64,000 nt of DNA, taken from positions 1-64,000 of IMG/VR virus record IMGVR_UViG_3300048625_000156. The stretch is one strand, 5' to 3'. Positions 6,086 through 13,147 of the stretch are shown here, in pieces. The stretch is from a virus. The notes beneath the pieces were generated by a model. It saw only the letters and a program-made list of their open reading frames with translations. It did not search any database and was not told where the DNA came from. A program made the position numbers and the translations under genes. Numbering within the stretch: position 1 is the stretch's first letter; each line of letters starts with the position of its first letter.

Positions 6086-6610
6086 TCATTCTTGATTCCC
6101 CGAAAAAGTTAGAGCCAGGTCTTCAATCGGTTTGAGTTGGTCTACATCCATTACTAGTCTTTCCCCATAGCCGTAGTTCTTCTTATAGTGTTTGGCTAGG
6201 AATGTTTCCTTGTCAATGTACCCCCAGAGAATGAATCTTGGATCTTCTTCTGACTTAGTTTTGTCTGCTCCAATGTACTGTACCATTATGGCAATGTCAG
6301 ACTTGAATAGCCATTTGGCATTAAAGATTAGACTTTTTAGCTGACTAGTCTTTACCTGGATTGTTGTGTCTCCAACCTTCATATCAGAACCATCATCTCC
6401 ACCGATCATTACTGTGGTGTCTACTGGAAAACCTAATGCCTGTCCTACTGCTTGCTCTCCTAGATGCCCAATAATATTAATACCCTCGGAAGTGTTGTTT
6501 CGATCAAACATCCTATCGGTTACGTTGTTGGCTTGCTTTGCTTCACGCATAGCCTTTACGAACTCTAGAGTTTCTTCTACTCTCTCTGAAGATACTGTTA
6601 CTTCAATCAT
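6086..6610 (-). CDS. PD-(D/E)XK-like nuclease-fold protein, 174 aa
   Basis: The centre of the protein carries the layout of a PD-(D/E)XK nuclease: GHLGEQAVGQAL (a helix with Glu, about residues 48-59), then GSDMKVGDTTIQVKT (about 74-88) with the catalytic-type Asp and the Q-V-K triad on the next strand. Such folds occur in restriction enzymes, resolvases and phage exonucleases. It is the last gene of the long leftward operon that ends at the origin-like block; it overlaps the gene upstream by ATGA. The substrate cannot be told from sequence. I am fairly sure of the fold, not of the role. Confidence 0.6.
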   Translation of the reverse strand: MIEVTVSSERVEETLEFVKAMREAKQANNVTDRMFDRNNTSEGINIIGHLGEQAVGQALGFPVDTTVMIGGDDGSDMKVGDTTIQVKTSQLKSLIFNAKWLFKSDIAIMVQYIGADKTKSEEDPRFILWGYIDKETFLAKHYKKNYGYGERLVMDVDQLKPIEDLALTFSGNQE

Positions 6611-6930
6611 TTGGTATCCTTGCTTGGGACAAGCATGGGTTCTCTATTCCGCCGAGCTTCACCGTCAAAGATTGGTGCATAGATGTCTACCTTCTCAAAT
6701 TGAGATGTGTATTCAGTCTCAAAGAATTCACCTATCTTGTGGATTGTCTTGTTGGCTTTAGCCATAGCAAGCACCTCTAGGTCTTCTTCCTCACCCTGCC
6801 TGACTGCCTCACGCAACACATAGATAGCTGCTGTGTCTGGATCAAGATCAGTTGATACATCCCAAACTACTGAGAATATGCTTCCATCCTTATCTTGGTA
6901 TGCTACAGAATACTCTACTACTTCTCCCAT
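6607..6930 (-). CDS. hypothetical protein, 107 aa
   Basis: Opens MGEVVEYSVAYQDKDGSIFS. The sequence suggests a small beta-sheet followed by an acidic helix (REAVRQGEEEDLEVLAMAKA). No known domain is recognised. It overlaps both neighbours by a few bases, so it is translated as part of the leftward accessory operon. Confidence 0.7.
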   Translation of the reverse strand: MGEVVEYSVAYQDKDGSIFSVVWDVSTDLDPDTAAIYVLREAVRQGEEEDLEVLAMAKANKTIHKIGEFFETEYTSQFEKVDIYAPIFDGEARRNREPMLVPSKDTK

Positions 6931-7184
6931 CCGATTAGCTCCTTATCTGCTACATGGTTTTTGACTACAGGGATAACGTCCTTAACAGTAAAGGCATCTT
7001 CTTTAAGCCAGTCAATGTCGTGGATATGCTTGTTTAGTAGGTCAACAATTTGATTGTGTTGCTCTACCATTCCTGCTTCGTAGCCATGTTCCCAACCCAG
7101 GTCATATCCTCGCTGGGTCAGTTGTACACGCCACTTAAATAGATACAGGAACTTATTCCATATCTTCTTTGCTTTGCTCTTCAA
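6918..7184 (-). CDS. hypothetical protein, 88 aa, TTG start
   Basis: The frame begins at a TTG (7182-7184), reads MKSKAKKIWNKFLYLFKWRV and continues with a YDLGWEHGYEAG motif and an acidic, His-containing C-terminal half. It overlaps the small membrane protein upstream by 32 bases. The basic aromatic N-terminus could lie on the membrane. The family is unknown. Confidence 0.6.
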   Translation of the reverse strand: MKSKAKKIWNKFLYLFKWRVQLTQRGYDLGWEHGYEAGMVEQHNQIVDLLNKHIHDIDWLKEDAFTVKDVIPVVKNHVADKELIGWEK

Positions 7185-7323
7185 TGATTTTCCTAACTAT
7201 CTTTTTTAGAGCCAAGCGTACAAAGATGTATGTAGCGATTAGCTCAAACAGAACGTTATAAATTGATTCTGTTAATAAATGTGTAGGATCAATTAGATCC
7301 ATCCACCACTGTTCAATTGTCAT
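7153..7323 (-). CDS. small membrane protein, 56 aa
   Basis: ATG at 7321-7323 follows an AGGAATAA leader. The peptide starts MTIEQWWMDLIDPTHLLTES, then has a hydrophobic stretch (IYNVLFELIATYIFV) that should cross the membrane once, then a Lys-rich tail. It overlaps the next gene by 32 bases in another frame. The function is unknown. Confidence 0.6.
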   Translation of the reverse strand: MTIEQWWMDLIDPTHLLTESIYNVLFELIATYIFVRLALKKIVRKIIEEQSKEDME

Positions 7324-7329
7324 TTATTC

Positions 7330-7563
7330 CTAGAAAGGTGTCTCGTCTAGGTTCCAAGGCAGGTGGTCTTCTGCGTTCTTGGCTTCTTCGATAGCGTTCT
7401 GCAGAATAGCAACAGCTCTGGTTGCTTCTTCTACTGTTAGTTCAAGGTGTGTCCAGTTGCTTCCGTCATTGGAAATCACTTGGATCATAGGGATGTTGTC
7501 TTTCCATTCCTTAAATCCCCCAGCCTGGAATGCTCGGTACTCTTTAATAATCATGTCGTTCAT
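7330..7563 (-). CDS. hypothetical protein, 77 aa
   Basis: Starts MNDMIIKEYRAFQAGGFKEW after a GGAGAACAA ribosome site shared by several genes of this operon. A central beta part is followed by an Ala/Glu helix and an acidic end (NLDETPF). The family is not recognised. Confidence 0.65.
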   Translation of the reverse strand: MNDMIIKEYRAFQAGGFKEWKDNIPMIQVISNDGSNWTHLELTVEEATRAVAILQNAIEEAKNAEDHLPWNLDETPF

Positions 7564-7572
7564 TTGTTCTCC

Positions 7573-7719
7573 TTATTTTATTGGTCCTGTGTAGAACACG
7601 ATCTGAGTTCTACCCATTAGTATAATTAGTGACTTACCTTTGGGATGTATCTCAAAAGCAATGCCATACAGCTTTGATGGATTAAAACGCTCCACCATAC
7701 GTTTGTACTTTATGCTCAT
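7573..7719 (-). CDS. hypothetical basic protein, 48 aa
   Basis: ATG at 7717-7719 overlaps the TGA of the upstream glycosylase gene (ATGA). It reads MSIKYKRMVERFNPSKLYGI and then IAFEIHPKGKSLIILMGRTQ, a small beta-rich basic protein. The coupling overlap supports it as a real gene. The function is unknown. Confidence 0.55.
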   Translation of the reverse strand: MSIKYKRMVERFNPSKLYGIAFEIHPKGKSLIILMGRTQIVFYTGPIK

Positions 7720-8201
7720 GCTGCCTCATGTGCTACCCAGTAATACTTGCATGGCTCTTTACGGTCAGGGCAACAAGGGTTGCTCTCTGCTACCGAAGTA
7801 AAGAAGTCATAGTAATAGATAGGGTCTTTCTTGTATAGGTTTGCTTTGTGTGTAGTGGTAAGACGCTTCATGGTGATGTCGTTGGTATACCACTCTGGAG
7901 TATCAAAGCTCCAGTCAATACCGTGGACATTAAGAAGGTTGGTAAGATTTTCCATATTCTTGTCAGTCTTAATGCCACGCTTGTTTGCTTCACGAACCAT
8001 AGCCATAGTGTAGTCGAACAGGTTGTGCTCAAAGCCTCGCCACATCTTTACTGCTGGGTGGTTACGCCATCCTGCACGAGGATCTGGATTAGATAGAACC
8101 TTAAGAATTTGGTAGCACTCTAGGACTTGCTTGTTAAGACGTTTGTTGTCTAGGGCTTCTGCAGACTTGTCGAAGTCTTTGTAAGGTAAAAAGGTTTGCA
8201 T
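7716..8201 (-). CDS. pyrimidine dimer DNA glycosylase family (DenV-like), 161 aa
   Basis: The N-terminus MQTFLPYKDFDKSAEALDNK, followed by RLNKQVLECYQIL, is typical of the Pyr_excise family, whose T4 member (DenV) cuts the glycosidic bond at UV-induced pyrimidine dimers using its N-terminal amine. I start at ATG 8199-8201 (AGAGAGAACGT before it) because that puts the conserved MQTFLPY at the very N-terminus; a longer frame to 8261 runs into the promoter. Conserved elements follow: HPAVKMWRGFE and a Tyr/Trp-rich C-terminus. It probably repairs phage DNA after sunlight damage. Confidence 0.8.
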   Translation of the reverse strand: MQTFLPYKDFDKSAEALDNKRLNKQVLECYQILKVLSNPDPRAGWRNHPAVKMWRGFEHNLFDYTMAMVREANKRGIKTDKNMENLTNLLNVHGIDWSFDTPEWYTNDITMKRLTTTHKANLYKKDPIYYYDFFTSVAESNPCCPDRKEPCKYYWVAHEAA

Positions 8202-8232
8202 ACGTTCTCTCTCGTTTAATGGACCTATATAT

Positions 8233-8261
8233 ATTATACTGGATACTCGCTTGCTTGTCAA
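8233..8261 (-). promoter_or_regulatory. consensus sigma-70-like promoter (leftward)
   Basis: Read leftward: TTGACA (8261-8256), 17-bp spacer, TATAAT (8238-8233). It drives the glycosylase gene and those beyond it. Confidence 0.85.
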
Positions 8262-8274
8262 GCGTTTAATCCTC

Positions 8275-8478
8275 TTATTTACCGCCGAGCTTTTTAAACT
8301 CGTCTAAACTTATATTTGTCCACACTCTGTCAGAATCTGGTCCAAGCTTTTGCCATCTCAATATATATAGTTTGTCACAGTCACAGAGCCATACTGTATT
8401 ATTTGGTTTAAATAACTTTATAGGTAATTTGCATATATGTTGTTGACTCGTAAATACCCCAAGAATTCTGCCAGCCAT
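8275..8478 (-). CDS. hypothetical protein, 67 aa
   Basis: Reads MAGRILGVFTSQQHICKLPI. It is a small alpha/beta protein with several aromatic and Lys residues; no motif is recognised. Its start overlaps the stop of the gene upstream by one base, which supports co-translation. Confidence 0.6.
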   Translation of the reverse strand: MAGRILGVFTSQQHICKLPIKLFKPNNTVWLCDCDKLYILRWQKLGPDSDRVWTNISLDEFKKLGGK

Positions 8479-8717
8479 TATAGAATATTCCTATCATTAA
8501 TTAACCAGATAGTCTCACACATCTTACAGTCTTCATGTATTCCAGGACTTCTAAGGCTATGCCAATAAGGTTCTTGTAATAGTCGGATAATGCGTTTACG
8601 TTCTGCCTCAGCAGTCCAAGCATCATGTTTAGCCAGCCAAGTATCGAAGAACCATTCACTTTCTGCGTCATCGTCAGCATAAATTTTGCGTAGCGTTTCA
8701 GTGCTTAGTCCGCTCAC
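8478..8717 (-). CDS. small protein of the 'ERIIKLL' family, 79 aa, GTG start
   Basis: GTG at 8715-8717 has GGAGAGAACAA before it, the same ribosome site as its neighbours, and overlaps the preceding stop (GTGA); an earlier TTG at 8741 lies inside the upstream gene. The segment AERKRIIRLLQEPYW is shared in kind with the products at 8830, 9006 and 14028, so these are probably paralogues. A Cys pair (CKMC) follows. The function is unknown. Confidence 0.6.
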   Translation of the reverse strand: MSGLSTETLRKIYADDDAESEWFFDTWLAKHDAWTAEAERKRIIRLLQEPYWHSLRSPGIHEDCKMCETIWLINDRNIL

Positions 8718-8833
8718 TTGTTCTCTCCATTGATAGTCCAAAATGGGTTAGTCAGCACCGAGCCATTACTAAGAACGGCAACTCCCGAATGGGTGAAGTC
8801 GTCATAGGTCGCTGTCAAGATTGTGTCGTTCAC
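8714..8833 (-). CDS. hypothetical mini-protein, 39 aa, GTG start
   Basis: GTG 8831-8833 overlaps the upstream TGA, with GGGAGAGAACAA before it; the stop TGA at 8714-8716 overlaps the next GTG. It reads MNDTILTATYDDFTHSGVAV and ends INGENK. Coupling on both sides and the repeated ribosome-site pattern make it credible despite its size. The family is unknown. Confidence 0.5.
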   Translation of the reverse strand: MNDTILTATYDDFTHSGVAVLSNGSVLTNPFWTINGENK

Positions 8834-9009
8834 TTGTTCTCTCCCTTGATAAGAGCGATAAGGTTTGCTCGCTTTGCGTTGAAGTCTTTACTCCGACCAA
8901 ACGCCTTAGTAAACGCTTCACCATCTAGCAGTTTGATAATGCGTTCACGTTCTTCAGCTGTACCAGCAATCTTTCCAGCACCATAAGCAGAAATTGGGTT
9001 TACGCTCAT
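8830..9009 (-). CDS. small protein of the 'ERIIKLL' family, 59 aa
   Basis: ATG 9007-9009 overlaps the upstream stop (ATGA) and has GGGAGAGAACAA before it. It carries TAEERERIIKLLDGEAF and ends LIALIKGENK, both closely matched in the 9006-9254 product (VEEQERIIKLLEAE ... AIALIKGEKK). The shared head and tail show a family of duplicated mini-proteins in this operon. A helical hairpin is likely; the role is unknown. Confidence 0.65.
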   Translation of the reverse strand: MSVNPISAYGAGKIAGTAEERERIIKLLDGEAFTKAFGRSKDFNAKRANLIALIKGENK

Positions 9010-9254
9010 TTGTTCTCTCCCTCTAGTGGTGTTTCAAAATAGTCAAACTCTTGACCAGTTTGCTTCTTCTCCCCCTTGATAAGAGCGATAGCTTGTTCAT
9101 AAACAAACCAACTATCGTCAATCACGATTCGGAATTTATCACGCTCGGCTTCCAGCAGTTTGATAATGCGTTCCTGTTCTTCAACAGCACCATAAGCAAC
9201 ACAGTCAATACAACCTTTGTTGCCATCTGGTCTAGTGCAACGTTCGTGGCTCAT
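9006..9254 (-). CDS. small protein of the 'ERIIKLL' family with Cys-rich N-terminus, 82 aa
   Basis: Reads MSHERCTRPDGNKGCIDCVA, with three Cys that may bind metal, then VEEQERIIKLLEAERDKF and AIALIKGEKK, the segments shared with its neighbour. It overlaps the next gene by ATGA. Related sequences are frequent in actinobacteriophages, but I know of no assigned function. Confidence 0.65.
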   Translation of the reverse strand: MSHERCTRPDGNKGCIDCVAYGAVEEQERIIKLLEAERDKFRIVIDDSWFVYEQAIALIKGEKKQTGQEFDYFETPLEGENK

Positions 9255-9655
9255 TAGACTTCCTCCGCATAGTATGTTTCTTTTGTGCCATCATTCTGGA
9301 CGGTTATTGTATACCCCTCGTGAACGAGTTCGTGGATAGTCTTGTCCCTCTTGGTTTTAAATAACTTTGACTCAGCGTTCTTCTGCCACTCAATACCCCA
9401 GTCAGATCCTTCCTGAAAGCCTTCATCCTTGCCACTGTTAAAAGCATATACCTCAAGCTTATTAGCCTTACGCCACTTAAGAACAGGTCCACCACCAACA
9501 CAAGATTGTAGGTGGTCTCCAGTCATCTGTGCTTCAGGAATTTCACAATTGCAATCAACGAAAGTTCTATCAATTTCTTCCTCGTATTCCCCACAACAAT
9601 CAGCTTCTCCGCAACCCCATATAGTGTTGTCTTGTTTAACATAGTAAATTGTCAT
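9254..9655 (-). CDS. hypothetical protein, 133 aa
   Basis: MTIYYVKQDNTIWGCGEADC leads into a Cys-rich stretch (CCGEYEEE ... DCNCEIPEAQ) that could bind zinc; the remainder is alpha/beta with GSDWGIEWQ. No family is recognised. It overlaps the gene upstream by four bases. Confidence 0.65.
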   Translation of the reverse strand: MTIYYVKQDNTIWGCGEADCCGEYEEEIDRTFVDCNCEIPEAQMTGDHLQSCVGGGPVLKWRKANKLEVYAFNSGKDEGFQEGSDWGIEWQKNAESKLFKTKRDKTIHELVHEGYTITVQNDGTKETYYAEEV

Positions 9656-10047
9656 TTAAAATCATACTCCTTAATTTCTTGTACACAGTCAGCAAGAATG
9701 TCAAACCATTTAATTGCTGATAACTCTTTCATATTTGCTGATACACCACGAGCACAGTGCTTATACCATGTAATGATTAATCCTGATTCATAGTGTTCAA
9801 AGTTTGGTGGGCATCCATCTTCATGCTCTTTGATCTCACCATCACACCAGCAGTAGTAGCGATAGGCAAACTTAGTACCCTCGTAGTTTTGCTCATCGTT
9901 CCAGTCCTGAATCTTGGACTCTTCTAGAACCTGCTTAAGAATAACAAGTCCTTCGGTAGCCCAGTACGCTTCCTCAGCATAGAACTGGTTATTAGATAGC
10001 AGAATCTGCCCAAGTTCTGGCATATAGTTAGGCTCTTCTTTAAACAT
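9652..10047 (-). CDS. hypothetical protein, 131 aa
   Basis: I start it at ATG 10045-10047 (MFKEEPNYMPELGQILLSNN), which has AAGGATG just upstream; the open frame extends to 10137 but only through coding sequence of the next gene. It is acidic and rich in Trp, Tyr and Cys (YYCWCDGEIKEHEDGC). No known domain is recognised. Confidence 0.65.
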   Translation of the reverse strand: MFKEEPNYMPELGQILLSNNQFYAEEAYWATEGLVILKQVLEESKIQDWNDEQNYEGTKFAYRYYCWCDGEIKEHEDGCPPNFEHYESGLIITWYKHCARGVSANMKELSAIKWFDILADCVQEIKEYDFK

Positions 10048-10279
10048 CGGCATCCTTAATAGCATTAAGAGACTTGCGGACCAATTCCTGTAGCATGTCT
10101 CCATAACGGTGCTTAACCTCAACAACGTCATCAGCATACCAATCTGGTTGCTCCCCTGGTTTACGAACTACAGTACGATAGGTATTGATTGAGTCTGGCT
10201 TTGCCTGTCCCTCAATACGACCAATGTGTAGGACATCGATGATGTGTCCATTAATACGCATTTCTACTTGTACTGGCAT
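10040..10279 (-). CDS. hypothetical protein, 79 aa
   Basis: MPVQVEMRINGHIIDVLHIG begins a small beta-rich protein with a basic centre (YRTVVRKPGEQPDWYADD) and a helical end. The stop overlaps the next gene by eight bases and the start overlaps the upstream stop. The family is unknown. Confidence 0.65.
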   Translation of the reverse strand: MPVQVEMRINGHIIDVLHIGRIEGQAKPDSINTYRTVVRKPGEQPDWYADDVVEVKHRYGDMLQELVRKSLNAIKDADV

Positions 10280-10464
10280 TAGAAGTTTCCAATGATAATA
10301 GAGATAGCAATGTCAAGTGCAAACGATCCTACCAGAGCTAACCCAAGTGCTCCAAGGATTCGACCAAAGGTAAATACCTTGACCAACTGATATACCCCCA
10401 TGTATGATATGGTAAAGACTGTTGTTAGGAATACTGGTGTAAGTACTGCTGCAATTGGGTTCAT
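10279..10464 (-). CDS. small membrane protein with two helices, 61 aa
   Basis: MNPIAAVLTPVFLTTVFTIS and the C-terminal LGLALVGSFALDIAISIII are two hydrophobic stretches, so two membrane passes are likely. It is the first gene of the leftward accessory operon, placed directly after a consensus promoter with a good ribosome site (AAAGGAAC). It could alter the envelope, but no family is recognised. Confidence 0.65.
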   Translation of the reverse strand: MNPIAAVLTPVFLTTVFTISYMGVYQLVKVFTFGRILGALGLALVGSFALDIAISIIIGNF

Positions 10465-10490
10465 AATGTTCCTTTGTTAGTTGTTATTCA

Positions 10491-10519
10491 ATTATACCTT
10501 CTACCGTCCGTTTTGTCAA
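10491..10519 (-). promoter_or_regulatory. consensus sigma-70-like promoter (leftward)
   Basis: TTGACA (10519-10514), 17-bp spacer, TATAAT (10496-10491). It drives the operon from 10464 down. Its -35 overlaps the upstream region of the divergent gene at 10540. Confidence 0.88.
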
Positions 10520-10539
10520 GAATATGATACACTATATTT

Positions 10540-10659
10540 ATGGCAGCTAAAAAAGGCAAAGGCTCTGGAGTACGCAACTCAGATCGTCAAAATGGTAAGG
10601 GCAACAAGAAACGTCCTAAGATGTTTGACCCTTCTAAGCGTAGACTCGTAACCCTATAA
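10540..10659 (+). CDS. basic mini-protein, 39 aa, probably leaderless
   Basis: ATG 10540 opens MAAKKGKGSGVRNSDRQNGK and the frame ends KRRLVTL at TAA 10657-10659. It is highly basic and disordered, so RNA or DNA binding is plausible. An extended -10 (TGATACACT, 10525-10533) lies six bases before the ATG, predicting a leaderless transcript. The family is unknown. Confidence 0.55.
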   Translation: MAAKKGKGSGVRNSDRQNGKGNKKRPKMFDPSKRRLVTL

Positions 10660-10661
10660 CA

Positions 10662-10690
10662 TTGACATTCAGCTCACTATGTGAGATAAT
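10662..10690 (+). promoter_or_regulatory. sigma-70-like promoter with palindrome in spacer
   Basis: TTGACA (10662-10667), 17-bp spacer, GATAAT (10685-10690). The spacer holds CTCACTATGTGAG, a small palindrome that could be an operator. It drives 10722-11118. Confidence 0.7.
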
Positions 10691-10721
10691 TGATTGTAAA
10701 CACTAGTAGATAGGAAACCCT

Positions 10722-10898
10722 ATGAACCGTCCTGAAAGACGTAAGGTAGAGCGTCAGCTTGAGGCTCTTAGAAAGAAAGCAAAAGAAGATATGTACGAAT
10801 GGGCATTGAACCTTGGACATGAACCAACCCAGGTAGAGTTGGATGCCTGGAAGGCTGGATACATCTCTGGCGTTAACCGAGCAGCAGGAGTTAAATAA
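10722..10898 (+). CDS. hypothetical basic helical protein, 58 aa
   Basis: ATG 10722 follows TAGGAAACCCT. It reads MNRPERRKVERQLEALRKKA with a long Arg/Lys-rich helix, then a second helix ending GVNRAAGVK. Nucleic acid binding is possible. Its stop overlaps the next ATG (TAATG). The family is unknown. Confidence 0.6.
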   Translation: MNRPERRKVERQLEALRKKAKEDMYEWALNLGHEPTQVELDAWKAGYISGVNRAAGVK

Positions 10899-11005
10899 TG
10901 GTTGAGGGACTTATTGTCTTTGGATCATTAGCAATTTTATCTGTGGTTGTTTGGTTTGTTGATAAAACTAAAAAAGCAAAAGATTATTACGACGGAGACT
11001 ATTGA
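10898..11005 (+). CDS. single-pass membrane mini-protein, 35 aa
   Basis: ATG 10898 overlaps the upstream stop. MVEGLIVFGSLAILSVVVWF forms one hydrophobic helix, followed by a Lys-rich and then acidic tail (YYDGDY). It resembles the one-helix membrane proteins common in phage accessory regions. The role is unknown. Confidence 0.55.
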   Translation: MVEGLIVFGSLAILSVVVWFVDKTKKAKDYYDGDY

Positions 11006-11118
11006 TGTCTTCAGTGTTTGGATGGTGTATCACAGGACACCACAAAGAATGTATAACAAAACTACTTACAGATCAAAAGGCGTGTAGTTGTTCTTGTCAT
11101 ACTGATCCTGTGGGGTAG
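11005..11118 (+). CDS. cysteine-rich mini-protein, 37 aa
   Basis: ATG 11005 overlaps the upstream TGA by one base. The end of the protein carries ACSCSCHTDP, and WCITGHHKEC lies nearer the start, so a bound metal is likely. Its last 53 bases overlap, in antisense, the end of the leftward gene at 11066. The function is unknown. Confidence 0.45.
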   Translation: MSSVFGWCITGHHKECITKLLTDQKACSCSCHTDPVG

Positions 11119-11284
11119 GATACTGCTCCTGGCAAGCATAGCAATAATGTGAGGGACGGAATACATTAGCGGAGGGAACTCCACCTAATACGATTTCGTC
11201 CCTTTTTGCTGCTTCAATCATATCCAGATTAGGATAACCATAGATTACTGGAGCCATTGGGATTGTGCATAGTGGACACTTCAT
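11066..11284 (-). CDS. zinc-ribbon-like protein, 72 aa, leaderless
   Basis: MKCPLCTIPMAPVIYGYPNL begins with CPLC, and a second pair (CYACQEQYP) lies near residue 48, so one zinc is probably held by four Cys. TATACT (11296-11291) ends six bases before the ATG, predicting a leaderless message. Its 3' end overlaps a rightward mini-gene. No family is recognised beyond the ribbon. Confidence 0.6.
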   Translation of the reverse strand: MKCPLCTIPMAPVIYGYPNLDMIEAAKRDEIVLGGVPSANVFRPSHYCYACQEQYPTPQDQYDKNNYTPFDL

Positions 11285-11290
11285 GCTTTA

Positions 11291-11307
11291 AGTATACCAT
11301 GTATAAT
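11291..11307. promoter_or_regulatory. overlapping divergent -10 elements for two leaderless genes
   Basis: TATACT (leftward, 11296-11291) and TATAAT (rightward, 11302-11307) sit back to back, each exactly six bases from an ATG (11284 and 11314). The two promoters must share or compete for the same DNA. Confidence 0.65.
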
Positions 11308-11313
11308 GGTACT

Positions 11314-11547
11314 ATGTCTTACCACGAAGAGCTTGAGATCAACATTGAAAAGATTAAGAAGAATGTTGACGTGAGCATCTACGATCTTGAACATCTATCA
11401 GCCATGCGTGAGCGTGTAAGACTATTTAACCACATCAGGGACCTTATACAGCAAAAAGACTCCCACAACGATATTGTCGCTGCAGAAGTCCTTGCTTGGG
11501 CTTTGGGTGAATTAGCCTCTAGCCCCTACGGTGCTCAGGATATTTAA
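11314..11547 (+). CDS. hypothetical helical protein, 77 aa, leaderless
   Basis: I start at ATG 11314 (MSYHEELEINIEKIKKNVDV), six bases after TATAAT; an earlier in-frame ATG at 11257 would begin inside the divergent gene. The protein is charged and mainly helical (MRERVRLFNHIRDLIQQKD). Its last 29 bases overlap the end of the leftward glycosyltransferase gene. The function is unknown. Confidence 0.65.
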   Translation: MSYHEELEINIEKIKKNVDVSIYDLEHLSAMRERVRLFNHIRDLIQQKDSHNDIVAAEVLAWALGELASSPYGAQDI

Positions 11548-12499
11548 GCTTTTGTAGCTTTTCCTCAAGATCCAGGAGCTGTTCTTTAAACGCCGATGTG
11601 ACTTCTTTCGCTCTCTTCTTAGCAGCCCTAGAGTGTTTGTCATATACCTTTTCATCATCAAGACTTCTGATAGCCTCTACATACCCTGCTACATCGTCAT
11701 GCTCTACAAAGATGCCAGAAGTCCCCAGCGACTCTCTTAAGCCAGGAGTTGGTGCTGCAATACATGGAATGCCACTACAGGCTGCTTCCATACCAACACG
11801 ACCCCAAGACTCATACGATGATGGCATCAGAACAATACCAGTCTTGGCATAGATTCCTCTCACATCGGGTCCGTTCTCCACAATGGTTACGTTTGGTAGT
11901 TTCTTGTCGTAGCCAATCTGCTCACCATAAGCACCCCTGACTCCGATGAACTTTCTGTCTGGAAAGATCCTAGCCAACTGCCAAAAGATTTTTCCGCCCT
12001 TAGCCTCATTCATATTGAGAAGAGCGATTGCTTCCTTGTTAGTTTTAACAGTGTAGTAGTCTGGATCTGTTGGTGGGTAAACAATGGTTGTTGGAATGTC
12101 TTTACGAACAGTCTTCATGATCCACTCAGAGTTTGCAATAGCCAGATGTGCAGTAGTCTTATCAATGTTGTTATAATCTAATTGCTTATCGTTGTGTACT
12201 AGGTGTACGAGTGGCTTACGCAATGCCCTGGAAAATCTAACAGCCTTCTTGGTAAAGTCAAGATGTGTAAAGATGATGTCTGACCACTCAAGTGCCTTGA
12301 TTGCTCTCTCGTCATTGGCATCGATTATCTCAATACCCTCGTATGACTTGGCTCCTGGCTCTCTGGTAATGACCTTGACCTGATGACCAAGACCAACAAG
12401 ACCAACAAGGATTTGGTGAATCATTACCTCTGCCCCTGCATTGTGATTTGGTAGGTAGCCATGTACATAGGCTACGATGTGCATTTCTTGCTTATCCAT
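11519..12499 (-). CDS. GT4-type glycosyltransferase, 326 aa
   Basis: The N-terminal Rossmann domain begins MHIVAYVHGYLPNHNAGAEV after a short Met-Asp-Lys lead, as in GT-B enzymes. The C-terminal domain holds ILVMPSSYESWGRVGMEAAC-type sequence (about residues 240-262; SSYESWGRVGMEA visible), the E-x7-E-like nucleotide-sugar site of family GT4. I start at ATG 12497-12499 (AAAGAG upstream); a longer frame would run into tRNA-Arg. It may add sugars to phage particles or to the host surface; the acceptor cannot be told from sequence. Confidence 0.8.
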   Translation of the reverse strand: MDKQEMHIVAYVHGYLPNHNAGAEVMIHQILVGLVGLGHQVKVITREPGAKSYEGIEIIDANDERAIKALEWSDIIFTHLDFTKKAVRFSRALRKPLVHLVHNDKQLDYNNIDKTTAHLAIANSEWIMKTVRKDIPTTIVYPPTDPDYYTVKTNKEAIALLNMNEAKGGKIFWQLARIFPDRKFIGVRGAYGEQIGYDKKLPNVTIVENGPDVRGIYAKTGIVLMPSSYESWGRVGMEAACSGIPCIAAPTPGLRESLGTSGIFVEHDDVAGYVEAIRSLDDEKVYDKHSRAAKKRAKEVTSAFKEQLLDLEEKLQKLKYPEHRRG

Positions 12500-12529
12500 T
12501 TTACTCTTTTCTGTATATATAAATTGTAG

Positions 12530-12602
12530 CACCCCTAGTAGGATTCGAACCCACGGCACACAGGGTAGAAACCTGTTGCTCTATCCACTGAGCTATAGGG
12601 GC
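12530..12602 (-). tRNA. tRNA-Arg (anticodon TCT)
   Basis: 73 nt: acceptor GCCCCTA/TAGGGGT, standard T-arm with TTCGAAT loop, anticodon loop TTTCTAC, discriminator G; the CCA end is not encoded. It stands alone 8.5 kb from the main tRNA cluster and reads AGA. Confidence 0.9.
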
Positions 12603-12607
12603 AATTC

Positions 12608-13147
12608 TTAATGCTGCATGAAGTAATCTAGCGTGGTAAAGAGGTCATCCTTAGATCCAAGATTAGTAACTATCTTATCAAATACATGATTGTCTAGTGC
12701 TGTTTCTGATGGGTGAGCATTGACTGCTGACACTCCCAGCTTTTCAACACGCCAGACTTGACCACCAGCCAATTTGATAGCATCGTACTCATTTGGGAAT
12801 CGAACATCTGTAAAGACAACATTCTCAGATTCAGAAGCCTTACGCATTGCCAGCTTTACCCAGAAGTCCTGATCCCACATCTCACGAGCAACCTCAGTAC
12901 CAAAACGCTGAAGAAGTCCACGAACTTGCGGTGAGGTCTGTTTAAGAAACTCCCACCCCATAGGAATCAGCTGTGACAGATTGGCTTGTGGAAGCTCTGG
13001 GATATCAGTGATGTGTGGATTTAGCTTTAGCAGTGCTTCACGAATTGGATCAGCAAAGGCGATACGAGTATAGCCATAGTGCTCCACTAGGTGCTGAGCA
13101 ATTGTATCTTTACCTGTTTGTGCATATCCACTTAGTCCAATAATCAT
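12608..13147 (-). CDS. deoxynucleoside monophosphate kinase, 179 aa
   Basis: MIIGLSGYAQTGKDTIAQHL holds a P-loop of the form G-x4-GKD/T, followed by RIAFADPIREALLKLNP, as in the phage dNMP kinase family (T4 gene 1 type). Downstream VVFTDVRFPNEYDAIK matches the family's second signature. The enzyme raises dNMPs to dNDPs and fits the nearby ThyX and deaminase. Its ATG overlaps the stop of thyX. Confidence 0.8.
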   Translation of the reverse strand: MIIGLSGYAQTGKDTIAQHLVEHYGYTRIAFADPIREALLKLNPHITDIPELPQANLSQLIPMGWEFLKQTSPQVRGLLQRFGTEVAREMWDQDFWVKLAMRKASESENVVFTDVRFPNEYDAIKLAGGQVWRVEKLGVSAVNAHPSETALDNHVFDKIVTNLGSKDDLFTTLDYFMQH